From positions 36,886,356 through 36,950,355 of the forward strand of contig OV277870.1 of the NCBI GenBank assembly GCA_922989275.2: DNA of 64,000 nt, read 5' to 3'. Numbering within the stretch: position 1 is the stretch's first letter; each line of letters opens with the position of its first letter. The notes beneath the pieces were generated by a model. It was not told the DNA's origin, did not search any database, and saw only the letters and a program-made list of their open reading frames with translations. Positions 29,578-40,821 of this stretch are shown in pieces. Origin of the DNA: Gari tellinella (lineage: Eukaryota; Mollusca; Bivalvia; Cardiida; Psammobiidae). The translations under genes were made by a program, and so were the position numbers.

Positions 29578-30905
29578 CACTTGGCTTGAACTTCTTTGGA
29601 TGTTCAGGGGAATCAGTAAAATTTAGAATTTCATTAGACAAAAATTAATGTTCTTAGCATATGATACTTTTTTGAGCTTTCAAAGGGATAACAAGAATTG
29701 GCCAGTACATTTTGAGGGGATGTGTTTTCAAACGCTTTTCGTAAAATTTCGGATAAGCAAGGAGCAAAAAGCTTGACAATCATTTGATTGAAAGCCTTGT
29801 TTTGCACACTTTCCAGGATGTGACAGTTTTCGTAAAATTTCTGATAATGCAAGGGAAAATAATGTAGACAACTGATTTTGGTGTTTTCGTCTGTCCAGTG
29901 TCATTTATGGACATGTTGGAGCATTTCTTTCGGCTTGGATGCCTAGGAATTATTGTGGGAATTTAAATGGTATATTTGTTTTGATATTGCAACTTTCCTT
30001 CTACCTCATTTCCACTGCTGTCAAATCTGGTCACCATGTTCATTTTCATCTGCAAAATCCATAAATATTAGAAGCCATATTAAAAGCCTAAATATTGGGA
30101 CACCTGATCAGATATCAAGTTGTCTTAAAAATCACATGTTTATGTTTAATTTCTTAGAATATTGTAGCTCAAATATTATTATTATACCTCACTCGAATTA
30201 TCTACTATATAGCCTAATGTGACGTCAGTAGGTGAAAATCCGTAATGTTACATGGCTAACATTACATTTCGGCCCGCGTAACATCACGAAATTACCCTGC
30301 GTATTCGGCCCGTGTTTTAGTACCCCTCAGTTCAGAAAAAGGAAGATTCAAAACGCTTCTAGTGAAATAACGGCAATGAACTGGAAAAGTGAGTCGATTC
30401 AAATTTGCAAAGTTACACAATCGAAATCAAATGGGCCATCTACTTTACGCTTCATCTCATGAGATTAGATTTTAAAACAACCGACTGCAAAGTGTCACCA
30501 GTTTTCGCGTTGCTAATCAATGTCGTTCATTATTTTGGAACAGTTTCTTTACTCACTCCTTAGATTCAAACTCTGCATCCTGTTCAATATTTATGTCGAA
30601 ATTTGCTACTAAATTTGACATTCTGCTTTGTCTATTAGCCTACCTAAAGTATCTGTCAACTTGTTGCTAGAGTGCCGTATTGCTAAAAATAGAATAAGAC
30701 AGACAGAATTGGAGACGATTGTAGAATGGTCTATAACAGCGTAGAGCTATAAGGGAATACAAATAACGAATGGATATGTGTTTGTTAACTTTTTGTTGGC
30801 AATATTTATTCAGAATAAAGATTTGTTGCTTGCAATTCGAATTTTTTTTAAAAAACGCGTCAATATAAAAACTTTATATACAACTAAAATCGACGTCACG
30901 TGATC
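29578..30905. other. no gene seen
   Basis: Contains a loose duplication (TTTCGTAAAATTTCGGATAA near 29738, TTTCGTAAAATTTCTGATAA near 29830) and palindromic patches such as TAATGTTACATGGCTAACAT TA near 30243. Short frames show no domain or splice context. Confidence 0.45.
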
Positions 30906-30906
30906 T

Positions 30907-30976
30907 GTGTCCGTGGTCTAGAGGTATGATGGTCGACTCTGCCCACGGCGGTCTGAGTTCGAATCCCGATCGATCC
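30907..30976 (+). ncRNA. tRNA-like sequence, probable SINE head
   Basis: A perfect A box TGGTCTAGAGG (30914-30924) and a good B box AGTTCGAATCC (30956-30966) at tRNA spacing, followed by long T runs. Acceptor and anticodon stems do not pair, so this is not a functional tRNA. A similar start, GTCCGTGGTC, occurs at 52369, suggesting one SINE family. Confidence 0.55.
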
Positions 30977-31187
30977 AAACTTTTTTTTTTCAAATATTTT
31001 TTTTTTTTGTGGATACCAAATGGTTAACAAACATATATTTATTGTGTTTTTTGCGTCTAAAAATAAACTTCTCCGTTATTTGTTTTTAGTAATGAAAATA
31101 AAATAGTTCCGATACATGTATTCGCGATCGTTGTTCTGTATTGAAAACAGTGGTAATTAGATCTAAATTTTTGTTCGGTATAATAAA

Positions 31188-31332
31188 ATAAATATCACAT
31201 CTCACAGAGGGTGAGAGAACGGATTGGTCACCCTCGACAAGTAAATGTCAACCTCGGCTGACGCCTCGGTTGACATTACTTGCCTCGGGTGACCAATCCG
31301 TTCTCTCACCCTCTGTAAGATGTGATATTTAT
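31188..31332. repeat. foldback palindrome P3, 145 bp
   Basis: Arms ATAAATATCACATCTCACAG, AGGGTGAGAGAACGGATTGG and TCACCCTCG are mirrored on the right with few mismatches; the centre is CGGCTGACGCCTCGG. A frame across it is an artefact. Confidence 0.85.
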
Positions 31333-31535
31333 ATAGTGTCCAACACTTTGGATCCAGATAAAAAAAAACTATTCTGGAGACTGGATTGTAACATTTTTCA
31401 AAGGCATTCACTGTCAGCATTCGATCATAATTAAATTCAGATGACTGTGTACAGAGGCAAACTTGCATGTTTTAAAATTGGTCACTCAAAATTAACCATA
31501 TTGTAGTACATTTAATTGTATTTAAAAGCTTTTTT

Positions 31536-31590
31536 GCAAACAGTGTAGATCTAGATCAGAGGGCTCCTGAAGGATTGTATACTGTTTGCA
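31536..31590. repeat. I-type hairpin with one arm truncated
   Basis: GCAAACAGTGTAGATCTAGA TCAGAGG, then a short right arm ATACTGTTTGC. Confidence 0.5.
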
Positions 31591-31714
31591 AAAAGCCTGC
31601 AAGAGTCATAATGCAAAGCAATCATCATTTAGAAGATGTAAGAGTTCATTTGGAAAATCTGCAGTCATCTATCATATATGAAGAAAACCTTTTGCTTCTT
31701 CAAAGAAAAGTTGT

Positions 31715-31964
31715 TTTACCCATTACCAATAAATAATTATGCCTTTTTAGCCTCATTTATTCTTCCATTGAAGATAAGTCAGTAATGAACGTGCAACATA
31801 AGTAATATTATCTATATCCTAGCAGATGGAAGCTTAAAGCAGGCTGAAGGAAAAGCAGAATCTGAATGTGCCTAAAGGCACATTCTGCTTTACTTTCAAT
31901 CTGCTTTAAGTGTATGGCCACCAGTCTTCAAAACTAGAAACAAGCTATGGGGGGGATTGGTTAA
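31715..31964. mobile_element. A-family element
   Basis: TTTTACCCATTACCAATAAA to TATGGGGGGGATTGGTTAA. Hairpin AAAGCAGAATCTGAATGTGC / GGCACATTCTGCTTT. Confidence 0.7.
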
Positions 31965-32195
31965 TCTAAGCGTAATTGTATTTCCTTTCACAACATGAAT
32001 TGTTTTGGCTGAAATGTTTTCTTTCTGTGTTGTGGGAATCTGGTTGGAGTCTGGATCTGTGTTCTGGGGGCACATCTGTGCAAAGATAGAGTTTATCAGA
32101 GTTGGCACTGATTTAGACAATTTCAGTGCATTCTGCTTCCCCACCCATGTGGTTGATGAATGGGCAAAAGTCTGTGTATCACTGATATTGGGGTT

Positions 32196-32428
32196 TAACC
32201 CATTACCCCTTTTGAAAACAGATTACCACTTAAAGCAGGTTGAGAGTTAAGCAGAAGAAGTATTCTGCTTTACTTTAAACCTGCTTTAATAAAGATACTA
32301 TCAGCTAGCATGTAGAAAATATTTCTTATGCTACATTTTCATGAATGTATAAGTATGAAGTATTTTCTTCAGTGGAGGAATGAATGAAAGGCATAAAAAG
32401 GCATATATTGTTAGTTAATAATTGGTTA
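32196..32428. mobile_element. A-family element
   Basis: TTAACCCATTACCCCTTTTG, left arm AAGCAGAAGAAG, right arm TATTCTGCTTTAC; flank GTATTTTCTTCAGTGGAGGA; the right end is eroded. Confidence 0.7.
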
Positions 32429-32689
32429 TAATCCATTAATGAGTTCTGGTTCCTTGATAGTGTTTTTAGTACATGTTTATTTGTGGTTTTCTCAAAGCAG
32501 GATAAATGTAAAGCTTTGTATATACTTTCAGGCTACTTTAAGCCTTGATCTGTCAAAATGCATTATACAGTTTGCTATTCATGCTCGGCCATATTTAGTG
32601 TCTGCAACGCGCATAGTGTTATCCTTGTCCCTATGTCCCATTATCCTTTAGAATGTTACTTATGGACCAAATTCAATAAAAAACTTTCG

Positions 32690-32776
32690 CTTAATGTTTT
32701 GAAATTATTTTGCAGGCCAATGAAGATTTGTCTATTTATTGCAGACCAAATAGTTACCGAGCATGCAAAGAGTTAA
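32690..32776. mobile_element. B'-family right-end fragment
   Basis: GCAGACCAAATAGTTACCGA then GCATGCAAAGAGTTAA. It shares its last TTAA with the D element beginning at 32773. Confidence 0.55.
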
Positions 32777-33018
32777 CTCTTTCATGCACCACTCGTTAAC
32801 TATTGTGGGTTATTAGGTTTCTTTGTGCATCATTTTAGTTACCAAAACATGAACCAGGCTGCTTGGAATTCTGGATATTTTGATAAAATACTGGTTTAAA
32901 CTAGGAAACAGTGTAGACCCTGATTAGAGGGTTGGAGCCCTCTGATGAGGGTCTATACTGTTTGAAAAATTAATGTAATGAGTATATTTTAAACAGGTCC
33001 ATGGTGTTGAAAGAGATA
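32773..33018. mobile_element. D-family element
   Basis: TTAACTCTTTCATGCACC to GGTGTTGAAAGAG. Core GTGTAGACCCTGATTAGAGG and CCTCTGATGAGGGTCTATAC. Confidence 0.75.
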
Positions 33019-33037
33019 AAGACATATCTTGGTTTGT

Positions 33038-33222
33038 TTAACCCTTTGAACCCTAGTCCCGCATATAGGCGTGCTTTTCAAACAGTGTACATGTGAATAG
33101 TACACTTGTCCTATGCAAACAGTGAAGACCCAGATCAGAGGGTCAGATCAGAGTCAGAAATGGACTAGACTAAAATGAAAACTGGAATTATCCATTTAAA
33201 GTTTTAGGGAGGAAAGAGTTAA
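33038..33222. mobile_element. C-family element with central deletion
   Basis: TTAACCCTTTGAACCCTAGT to TTAGGGAGGAAAGAGTTAA. The hairpin is mostly lost at AGATCAGAGGGTCAGATCAG. Confidence 0.75.
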
Positions 33223-33347
33223 AAAAAAGCTAGTACATGTAGTGAAGTTTTTAAACTTTAACAGGCTATGATGTTGTCTATTAATTTAATGTCTGCTAAA
33301 TTTTTCCACATTTAGCTTGGAAACCAATTTAACTTGAGAAACATTAA

Positions 33348-33420
33348 TGCCAATGCCAAACCGTTGGCTGTTATCAGATGGTGTGAGTTTCTCAGCATCT
33401 GATCTGGATCCAAACTGTAT
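33348..33420. repeat. B-type core hairpin, worn
   Basis: TTATCAGATGGTGTGAG and CTCAGCATCTGATCTGGATC, then CAAACTGT. Confidence 0.5.
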
Positions 33421-33677
33421 CCACTGGCCCTGTAGCCTAGTCTGGATAAGTGCTAAGGGATAAAGAGGGATAAAGTACATCCGCTAAGGTGTAAAATGCT
33501 AATCACTAGGCAATTTTAGCTGTGTCATTGATCCTATTTCTAACTTTTTTTATGTACCGTAAAAATCCTAAAATGTTTGACACCCAGTCTAAATGCTGTA
33601 ATTATGGTAATTATCCTAAAAATTGAACTAATTGCTTTTATGACATAGTAATTTGTCCGAAAGGTTCAAACTAAATA

Positions 33678-33745
33678 GCAAACAGTGTAGACCCTGATTA
33701 GACTGCTCCCTTAGGAGCAGTCTAATCAGGGTCTACACTGTTTGC
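33678..33745. repeat. I-family hairpin, perfect
   Basis: GCAAACAGTGTAGACCCTGA, TTAGACTGCTCC, CTTA, and the exact complement. Confidence 0.85.
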
Positions 33746-33861
33746 ACAGACTTGTCTGTCCCAATACTTAGGGTCAATACTGTATGTGACTTGGTGCAGA
33801 GTGAATAAAAATATCTTAAACCTGTTAAACTTTTTATTGGAAAAATTTAAGACAAAAACGA

Positions 33862-34175
33862 AAATCAGTTCAGATCCTGATTAGAAAGCTCCTTTTAACT
33901 CTTTCCTCCCTGAAACTTTAAATAAACAATTCCAGTTTCCATTTTAGTCAAGTCCATTTCTGACTTTTAAGGGTTGTTTTATTTGTCAATGTTTGGCATT
34001 ATGACAAACAGTGAAGACCCTGATCAGAGGGCTCCTTTTGGAGCCCTCTGATCTGGGTCTTTACTGTTTGCATAGGACAAGACTTAGTGTACTATTCACA
34101 TGTACACTGTTTGAAAATGACGCCTATATGCGGGACTAGGGTTGAAAGGGTTAAGGTCTTCACGGTTTGCATCAA
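33862..34175. mobile_element. I-type hairpin split at TTAA by a C element
   Basis: CAGTTCAGATCCTGATTAGA AAGCTCCTT TTAA on the left resumes as TTAAGGTCTTCACGGTTTGC on the right. Confidence 0.55.
33895..34154. mobile_element. C-family element with both TTAA ends
   Basis: TTAACTCTTTCCTCCCTGAA to TAGGGTTGAAAGGGTTAA; perfect core GAAGACCCTGATCAGAGG. Inserted in the loop of another hairpin. Confidence 0.85.
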
Positions 34176-34246
34176 GTGTAGTGATAACAGACATGTACTC
34201 TGTTTTAGGACGAATATACTTGCCATCAATGTGCAATGGGTTATAA

Positions 34247-34542
34247 TTAACCCTTTTACTACCAAATTATCTGCCCTATAGCCTGTTTCTAGTTTTGAAG
34301 TTTATTGACCACATAAAGCAGGTTGAAAGAAAACATACAGACTATGGAGCAGACGACTTGGTACTGAAAGCGTTAACCCATTGCATATCTGTCCTACTTC
34401 CAGCCTGCTTTATTTTATCATCTCCTAGAATATATAAGGATTTCTTACGTATATATTTACGACTATAAATTGAGATTTATTTTCTTTCAGGGAGTAATAA
34501 TTTAAAAGCATTAAAAGGCGTATTTTTGGGGTAATGGGTTAA
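34247..34542. mobile_element. A-family element mixed with a B-like flank
   Basis: Starts TTAACCCTTTTACTACCAAA then TAGCCTGTTTCTAGTTTTG; the hairpin is replaced by a sequence with GGAGCAGACGACTTGGTAC and GTTAACCC; ends TTTGGGGTAATGGGTTAA. Apparently a remnant of another TTAA element inside an A copy. Confidence 0.6.
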
Positions 34543-34785
34543 GTACTTGAAGGATATGGTATATGATGAGTATGACACAAGGCAGTCTGCCTGATGTATG
34601 TGAGAACAGGTGTGTTGTGTTGATTCACATGTTCATTGTCTGGGCTCCCATCACCTGTGGAACCAGAACTCTTTGAAGAAGCAATGAGAAAGTGAGGAGG
34701 CAATTAGACTGCTACAGTCCTACCTCTCTCCACCAACCAATTACATTAACACTTGAAGGGCTGAAACTTAGATTTATCTATCCTC

Positions 34786-34860
34786 TGTAAACAGTGAAGA
34801 TCCAGATCAGAGGACCTGAAAGAGCTCACTGAGTAGTACTGCACTGTTTGTCAAACCTTT
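34786..34860. repeat. C/I-type hairpin, worn
   Basis: GTAAACAGTGAAGATCCAGA TCAGAGG and GTACTGCACTGTTTG. Confidence 0.45.
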
Positions 34861-35096
34861 GAAAGTCTTGTAATTTAGATATTTATTTTCCTGGGGAAAT
34901 ATTTCCATATTTTATTAGCCGATGTAATTGTTCATATTTTATTAGCCCATGTAATTGTTAAGGTGATAGATGTTCAAAGTGGGCATATATAAATATTCAG
35001 TTAGAGAATGGTCAACACTAGATGGACTGTATCATTCTTATTATCCAGAGACATTCTTGTTAAAGGCTTAATTACTGGAATATGATCGCAGAAAGT

Positions 35097-35285
35097 CAGG
35101 GCTCTAAGAGGGAGTAAACTGAACAAATCTAACATTTTCTAGCTCATATCAGTACCAAATTCTATTGTGTTACTACTCATTAGAACCGTCTCTTCGGGAT
35201 GATTCTAATGAGTTATAACATCATAGGATTTAGATCAGAAATAAAGATTTTAGTTTTTGAACTACTCCCCTTATCTAGAGCCCTG
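35097..35285. mobile_element. E-family MITE
   Basis: CAGGGCTCTAAGAGGGAGTA to CTTATCTAGAGCCCTG. AGAAAG flanks both sides, offset by one base. Confidence 0.75.
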
Positions 35286-35604
35286 AGAAAGCCGAAACTA
35301 TAAGACTATACCAGATCTATTTTATATACGGTAGTCTATTATAAAGTCTATTTATAGTAACATCTGTCAAGGAATGATTGAACAGAACTGGCAGCTAATC
35401 ACATGAAATGTCCAGTAATTATGTTCTAGTTACTTTGTCCAGAATTCTGCCTCAATCACCACCTCATTAGCAATGGATTATTATTGGGGAACTTTTACCC
35501 CTTAAACCTTTAATCCATAAATATGCCGTTATATGCCCCCTTGAATTATTTTCACATGAAGAAAAGTAGTACCCACTTGGAAAGCGTTGGAATACCTTAA
35601 TAGC

Positions 35605-35825
35605 TTAACCCATTTACTCCAAATATACTCATTTAAACACATTGAATAAAATAGTTCCAGTTCATACAGTCATGAATATATGTATCAAAAGAAAGATTTT
35701 CTATATTCTAGTAGATGGTAGCTTAAAGCAACCTGAAAGTAAGGCGCATTCTGCATTACTTTCAATCTTCTTTAAGTGGTCACCTATCCTCAAAACTTGA
35801 AACAGGCTATTGGGTAATGGGTTAA
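35605..35825. mobile_element. A-family element with both TTAA ends
   Basis: TTAACCCATTTACTCCAAAT to TATTGGGTAATGGGTTAA. The hairpin is reduced to AGTAAGGCGCATTCTGC. A separate A left-end fragment precedes it at about 35500-35580. Confidence 0.7.
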
Positions 35826-35960
35826 AATCATTATCAAAAGATTCAAAGATTGAAAGATAAAGTTTCTGTTTTGTTTTACATTTAGCAATCACCTGTCTGT
35901 ATAAAATCTTCATGACTCAACAAAATGGCTGCTGGACAGTTAAAAATTCGGCAATTATAA

Positions 35961-36050
35961 AGTGACGATTCTAATGAGAAGTAGCATCATAGGGTTTAAT
36001 GCAAAATTAAAGATTTTAATTTTTGAAATACTACCCTTTATCTGGTGCAC
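35961..36050. mobile_element. E-family right half
   Basis: GACGATTCTAATGAGAAGTA, CATCATAGGGTTTAATGC and TTTGAAATACTACCC; the left half is absent. Confidence 0.6.
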
Positions 36051-36305
36051 TTAGATGTAATGAAACCTAGTGCATTCGGAAATGATATAGAAAACGTGTC
36101 TTGTGTGAAATTTTCATGCGTCATGTAAACGTAAAACATTATTTTCTTTTAAAAATCAGGAAAAATATGGCAGGAAGAGCATGCATAAACAAAGTGTAGT
36201 CTACTGATAGCCTCAACAGCAGGAAAGAAATGTAAAATGAACCTGTAAAGTGGCAACAAAATTATTAATCATTTCATATCAGACTTGCGAAAGATAGGAA
36301 TGGTA

Positions 36306-36515
36306 AACAGTAAAACCTCTCTATTACGACCACTGAAAAAAAGCCTAATTGACTGCATAAAAGAGTGGTGGCAGCCTAAAGCAAGGTGAGCATAAAACAG
36401 AAAGCTCCTTAAGGGAGCTTTCTGTTTTACTTTCTCCTTGTTTTAAGTAGTAGCCTGCATTTAACACCTAATAATTTACACAATTAAGAGGTCGTAAAAG
36501 AGAGGTTTTACTGTA
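36306..36515. mobile_element. F-family element, complete
   Basis: ACAGTAAAACCTCTCTATTA to AAAGAGAGGTTTTACTGTA. Core AACAGAAAGCTCC TTAAG GGAGCTTTCTGTTT. Confidence 0.8.
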
Positions 36516-36823
36516 CTTTTAACTTCAGAACAACCTGTAGTCGGCTTCTAAATTGTAGCTATGGATTTGGACAGGTCCCATAATACGAGAGATGATTCTA
36601 ATGAGTAGTTTCAACACAAGGTTTGGTCAGAGCATAATTTGATTTTTGTTTCAAAGGTTAAGTTAACTGTCTTATCAGGAGTAATTTGATTTAGATCTGG
36701 ATTGGAATCCAATCTTCTTGAGATGATACAATTGGACCTTGATAAGGTTAACAGTCTTTAAATCAAACTAACTATCTTTAGTTGAAACTCAATGACTTGA
36801 TCTTGCTTAATTCAGCTTACCTG

Positions 36824-37031
36824 TACTGTAAAACCTCTCTATTACGACCGCTAAATTGTGTAATTATTAGGTTTTTATGACAAGTGACTGCTTAAAGCAA
36901 GCTGACAGTTAAACAGAAAGCTCCTTTTGGAGCTTTCTGTTTTACTGTCACCTTGCTTTAAGCTATCACCATTCTTCTACACAATCAATTAGTCTTTGTT
37001 TTAGTGGTAGTAATAGAGAGGTTTTACTGTA
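36824..37031. mobile_element. F-family element, complete
   Basis: TACTGTAAAACCTCTCTATT to ATAGAGAGGTTTTACTGTA. Core AAACAGAAAGCTCC TTTT GGAGCTTTCTGTTTT perfect. Confidence 0.85.
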
Positions 37032-37398
37032 TTTCAAAGTCAAAATACGACTTAGTATGGGTATACTAGTAGTATAGACTTAAAGGAGTTCTTAGAAGGC
37101 ATCAAAGCTCGACTGTATGTATCCGTAGTTGTATAGGTTTCATATATTACAGAATCATATGGAGTCAAGGGCGGACAGTACAAATAAATTCTAATTCTAC
37201 CTGAAGTTAAGACAGCTAAATATAAAACTGCCATGAATCAGAATATTTTTTCACAGTTTCTATATCTTATCAACCATCAGGCCTGAAAACTTCTACACTC
37301 CTACGCTTTGGAACCCACTTTCCTTCAATAGACTTTCCTGTAATAAACCCATCCCTCTGTATGGCTCAAAAGTCCAAATCACATATTAAACTGTGTTT

Positions 37399-37484
37399 AA
37401 GATAGGATAATGCTTAAAGCAAGATGAAAGTAAAGCAGAAAGCTCCTCTGATATATTTTTAGCTTGCTTAAAACTGCAAACCTG
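37399..37484. repeat. F/H-type core fragment
   Basis: GCTTAAAGCAAGATGAAAGT AAAGCAGAAAGCTCC on one side only; the right arm is reduced to AGCTTGCTTAAA. Confidence 0.5.
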
Positions 37485-37511
37485 TATTCAACAGTAAATA
37501 TTTGTTTGTGG

Positions 37512-37660
37512 TTCTTATGTAGAGGTTAAGGGCTAAAGTGTCCATAAAGGGAGCTTATGTGGAGGAAAGGGTTAAGGTATCCAATTGGGCTTATGTGGAG
37601 AAAATGGTTAACTTAAGTGTCTAATGGTCCTAATGTGGAGAAAAGGGATAACCTTTGCAG
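37512..37660 (+). repeat. minisatellite, ~38-bp unit
   Basis: Four diverged units ending in CTTATGTGGAGAAAAGGGTTAA (near 37516, 37553, 37589 and 37629), which resembles the A-family right end. An A-type end fragment at 37795-37833 (AAAAGGCGTTCTTTATGGG, then TTAA) follows. Confidence 0.55.
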
Positions 37661-37933
37661 TGCTGGAACAGGATATAATTATACACCATTTGCAAACAGT
37701 GTAGACTCTGAGACCAGAGTGCTCTTGAAGGGGAGAAACTGTCATTGTCCATGGAAACTGAACATTACATAAACAATAGCCTATATATATAAGTAAAGGC
37801 GTCAAAAGGCGTTCTTTATGGGGGAAAGGGTTAAAAGAATACCCGATTAGTTTGTAATGAAAGTGCATTGGCACACATAAAGGTCATAATTTCAAAATAT
37901 CCTTGCAAAAACTTAGCAAAACACCTACTTGTA

Positions 37934-38184
37934 TTAACTCTTTCCTCCCTGAAACTTTAAATGGACAATTCCAGTTTCCATTTTAGTCTAGTCCATTTCT
38001 GAATTTTAAGGGTTGTTTTTGTCAATGTTTGGCATTATGACAAACAGTGAAGACCCTGATCAGAGGGCTCCTTTCGGAGCCCTCTGATCTGGGTCTTCAC
38101 TGTTTGTATAGGACAAGTGTACTTCTCACATGTACACTGTTTGATTTGGACGCCTATATGCGGGACTAGGGTTCAAAGGGTTAA
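37934..38184. mobile_element. C-family element, intact
   Basis: TTAACTCTTTCCTCCCTGAA to ACTAGGGTTCAAAGGGTTAA; core hairpin perfect with loop TCCTTTCGGA. The best reference copy for C. Confidence 0.9.
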
Positions 38185-38270
38185 GGATATTTAGATATGA
38201 GGAGTGTGGGTGTTGAATTTTTGTAAGGTGTAAAGCAATAAAACATATCTAGCAGCATGGAAAATACAGT

Positions 38271-38337
38271 TTAACTCTTTCAACACCATGGACCTGTTTT
38301 AAAATATATACTCATAACATTTGCAAACAATGTAGTT
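38271..38337. mobile_element. D-family left fragment
   Basis: TTAACTCTTTCAACACCATG through CATTTGCAAACAATGTAG, then truncated. Confidence 0.6.
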
Positions 38338-38410
38338 TAGTAAAGGGGTGTCTGAAGAATTAGAAAGCAAGGGATAGCAATGTTCTTTTTCAAAATTGTC
38401 CTGTAACTGC

Positions 38411-38500
38411 ATGTGGGGAAGCTGTCCAGCTGGCTTGCTGAAGGTCTTGGTTCTACCTATTTGCGGCTTTGTGCCTAAAAACAGTGCATAAAGGGCATGG
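38411..38500 (+). mobile_element. SINE fragment resembling mollusc RUDI/V-SINE type
   Basis: GGGGAAGCTGTCCAGCTGGC, TTGCTGAAGGTCTTGGTTCT and ACAGTGCATAAAGGGCATGG resemble, from memory, the conserved body of a SINE widespread in molluscs. The tRNA head and the 3' end are not visible. A minus-strand frame across it is not a gene. Confidence 0.45.
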
Positions 38501-39199
38501 TACACTAAAACGGCTCTCCTATATAACTTATATAAAATGCGTCATTTCCAAGGTCCAAAAAATACAATTTTTATTCCAACCACAGGTGCTACCCTATATT
38601 TCCCACAAAGATACACCCTTGCACAAGTGAAAAATGCAGAGAAAACAGGGGGTCATGTGGCATATAAGAAAAATCTCTTGGCTTCAGTGACATGACTGGT
38701 GTTTTGCTACATTTTGAAATAGGCACCGGCTAAAACAGGGACATGTCACTTCAGCTCACATAATTTCTCCAAAAACCCATCTATTATGATAGAAAGTCTT
38801 TGTATCTATTCTCTAGCACCCATGTATTAAATAAAAAGCTCAAAATAGTAAATATTTCTTGACAAAAAGCTATTCTGAGGCAAAAAGTTTGGCACTATTT
38901 CTTTGCCGGACTTCTTTCGACTACACCATGAAGCACTTCCGGTCTATTTGGTGGCCCTATACCTAAAGGGCTTCTTGGGGCTTCTTCCACCTGTAATTAG
39001 CTGAACGTTGCAATATGACGTAAAATCATAACAAATCCAAATCTTGTAACTACTGACTTCTACATGATTTAAGGTGCAGCACTTTTGTATAGTACTGAGA
39101 TTCCTGAAGTGATATATCATCAATTTGGGTAAAATCGTACCACGTGTCACAAGCACTCCAAAATATGGCTTCTGCTTATGTTATAAGGCTTATTGCTTC
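38501..39199. other. no gene seen
   Basis: Looks less repetitive than its surroundings, but no exon with splice signals or recognisable protein was found. An F-core remnant (AGCAGAAAGCTCCTTTAGGG) lies at about 39200-39275. Confidence 0.4.
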
Positions 39200-39483
39200 T
39201 TAAATCAGGATGACTCTAAAGCAGAAAGCTCCTTTAGGGTTACTGTCATCCTGATTGAAGATGCCATCTGTCCATTATTAGCTGAGCAGGTGATTTTTGA
39301 GTGGTGGTGAAATGGAGGCATTATTGTCCATAGAGCAATTTTGCTTGTTATTTTGACAACTCACTATTGTAAGTATATGAAGTGGAAACAAGTGGTACGA
39401 TGGAATTCATCTTAGCTTCAGCAGTCTTTAACCGATTATTTAAAAGCCTATAGTCATAATAGTGTCTACTAAAGTGGACATTG

Positions 39484-39550
39484 GCAAACAGTGTAGACCC
39501 TGATGAGACACCACATTATGCTGCATCTCATCAGGGTCTACACTGTTTGC
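39484..39550. repeat. hybrid I/B hairpin
   Basis: Outer arms GCAAACAGTGTAGACCCTGA are I/D-type, but the inner part TGAGACACCACATTATG is B-type (GATGAGACGCC). The complement is near perfect. The right flank (GACAAATACTGATTTAGTCT, ATCTTCCAGCAAGCA) recurs at 47.25-47.31 kb. Confidence 0.7.
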
Positions 39551-40332
39551 TATATCATATGAAATATTTTGCTGTATTGACAAATACTGATTTAGTCTTT
39601 AGATCAATCACCCTTGTATATATATCTACAATAAAATCTTCCAGCAAGCATCTATAGTCACCACCCTGTAAACCAATGATAAGCATCTTTTTGGTGGTTG
39701 CTTGGTACAAGTTTACCTGTATAAGAAGTTGCAATAAATCAAACCATGTATGAGTCTGTCTGGCAATTCAGCATGAGCAGGAGTGTCTCTAATAAGCCCC
39801 GGACTGTCAGCTGGTTATAGCTACCTGTTGTCTGAGAATCTCCTTGGCTTTACTGTATATATTACTATCATAAAAGTTTGCCATGTTGATGTATTGCACA
39901 TATTGGTCTGCTGGATACACTTTCTATCATAATTTCAATTCAGGACCTGTCTGATCGCGTCTACACTGTTTTCAAAAAGCATCATTTTATGCTATTGCAA
40001 GGAGATTAAGGTTGAGGCTTAACAGAAAGCTCCTTGTTTTCTAGTAGGGGACAAGAAAGGGTCTGAGTATTGATTAGATTTAGCAGCCAGGTAACACATG
40101 GAATTCAGACATGTGGAAAAATCATGACCAATCAGATATAAAGAGGGGTAATATTGTTAACCCCAATTGTTCTTAGAGTGGCATGGCAAACATTTGCAAA
40201 CTGATTAGACACCAAGCAACTCGATCCTTGATCTGAATCAAAACTGCTGTATAGTTTCTTTCTCAAAATATGATGGAATTCAATTTTTAAGTTCCAGGAT
40301 GGAAATTTTGAAACTGCTCATAATTTAGCATG

Positions 40333-40545
40333 TTAACCCTTAGCCTGCCACGCACGACTTAGCTCCATATGCAAACAGCTTGGATCAGGATGAGACGCCG
40401 AGTAACTCGGCGTCTCATCCAGATCCAAGCTGTTTGACACTCGGACAACATTTTCAGCAATTTTGAGCAACTTTGAAGCACTTTGAAACTTGAAGCAGAC
40501 GAGAAATATAGCAGACGACAATTTATTTGGCGGGCTAAGGGTTAA
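40333..40545. mobile_element. B-family element, intact, inverted relative to 29179
   Basis: TTAACCCTTAGCCTGCCACG to GGCGGGCTAAGGGTTAA. Differs from the 29179-29392 copy at only a few positions when reverse-complemented. Confidence 0.9.
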
Positions 40546-40821
40546 GAGATAATGAGAATTGTGTGTTGATTATAGGAAACAATTGGAAACAATTATTGGG
40601 CTTAATGGTTTGGTGGAAACCATGTGTTTGGATCTGAAATTTGTGTCAATTCAGTGGATGGATTATAGTTGTTGAACCTTATTGCAGATGATAACTTTGA
40701 AGCCGATGAAAATTACTATTGCAAGTCTTGACTCAGTAGAGGCTTGTCTAGGGTTGTACTTGTATATTTAAACATCTCTGAAGCCACACTCAAAATGAAC
40801 CTAACAGTAAATTTTCAGTGT

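Noticed and set aside
30907..30976. Functional tRNA gene
   Set aside because: A and B boxes are good, but acceptor and anticodon stems fail to pair and long T tracts follow; better explained as a SINE head.
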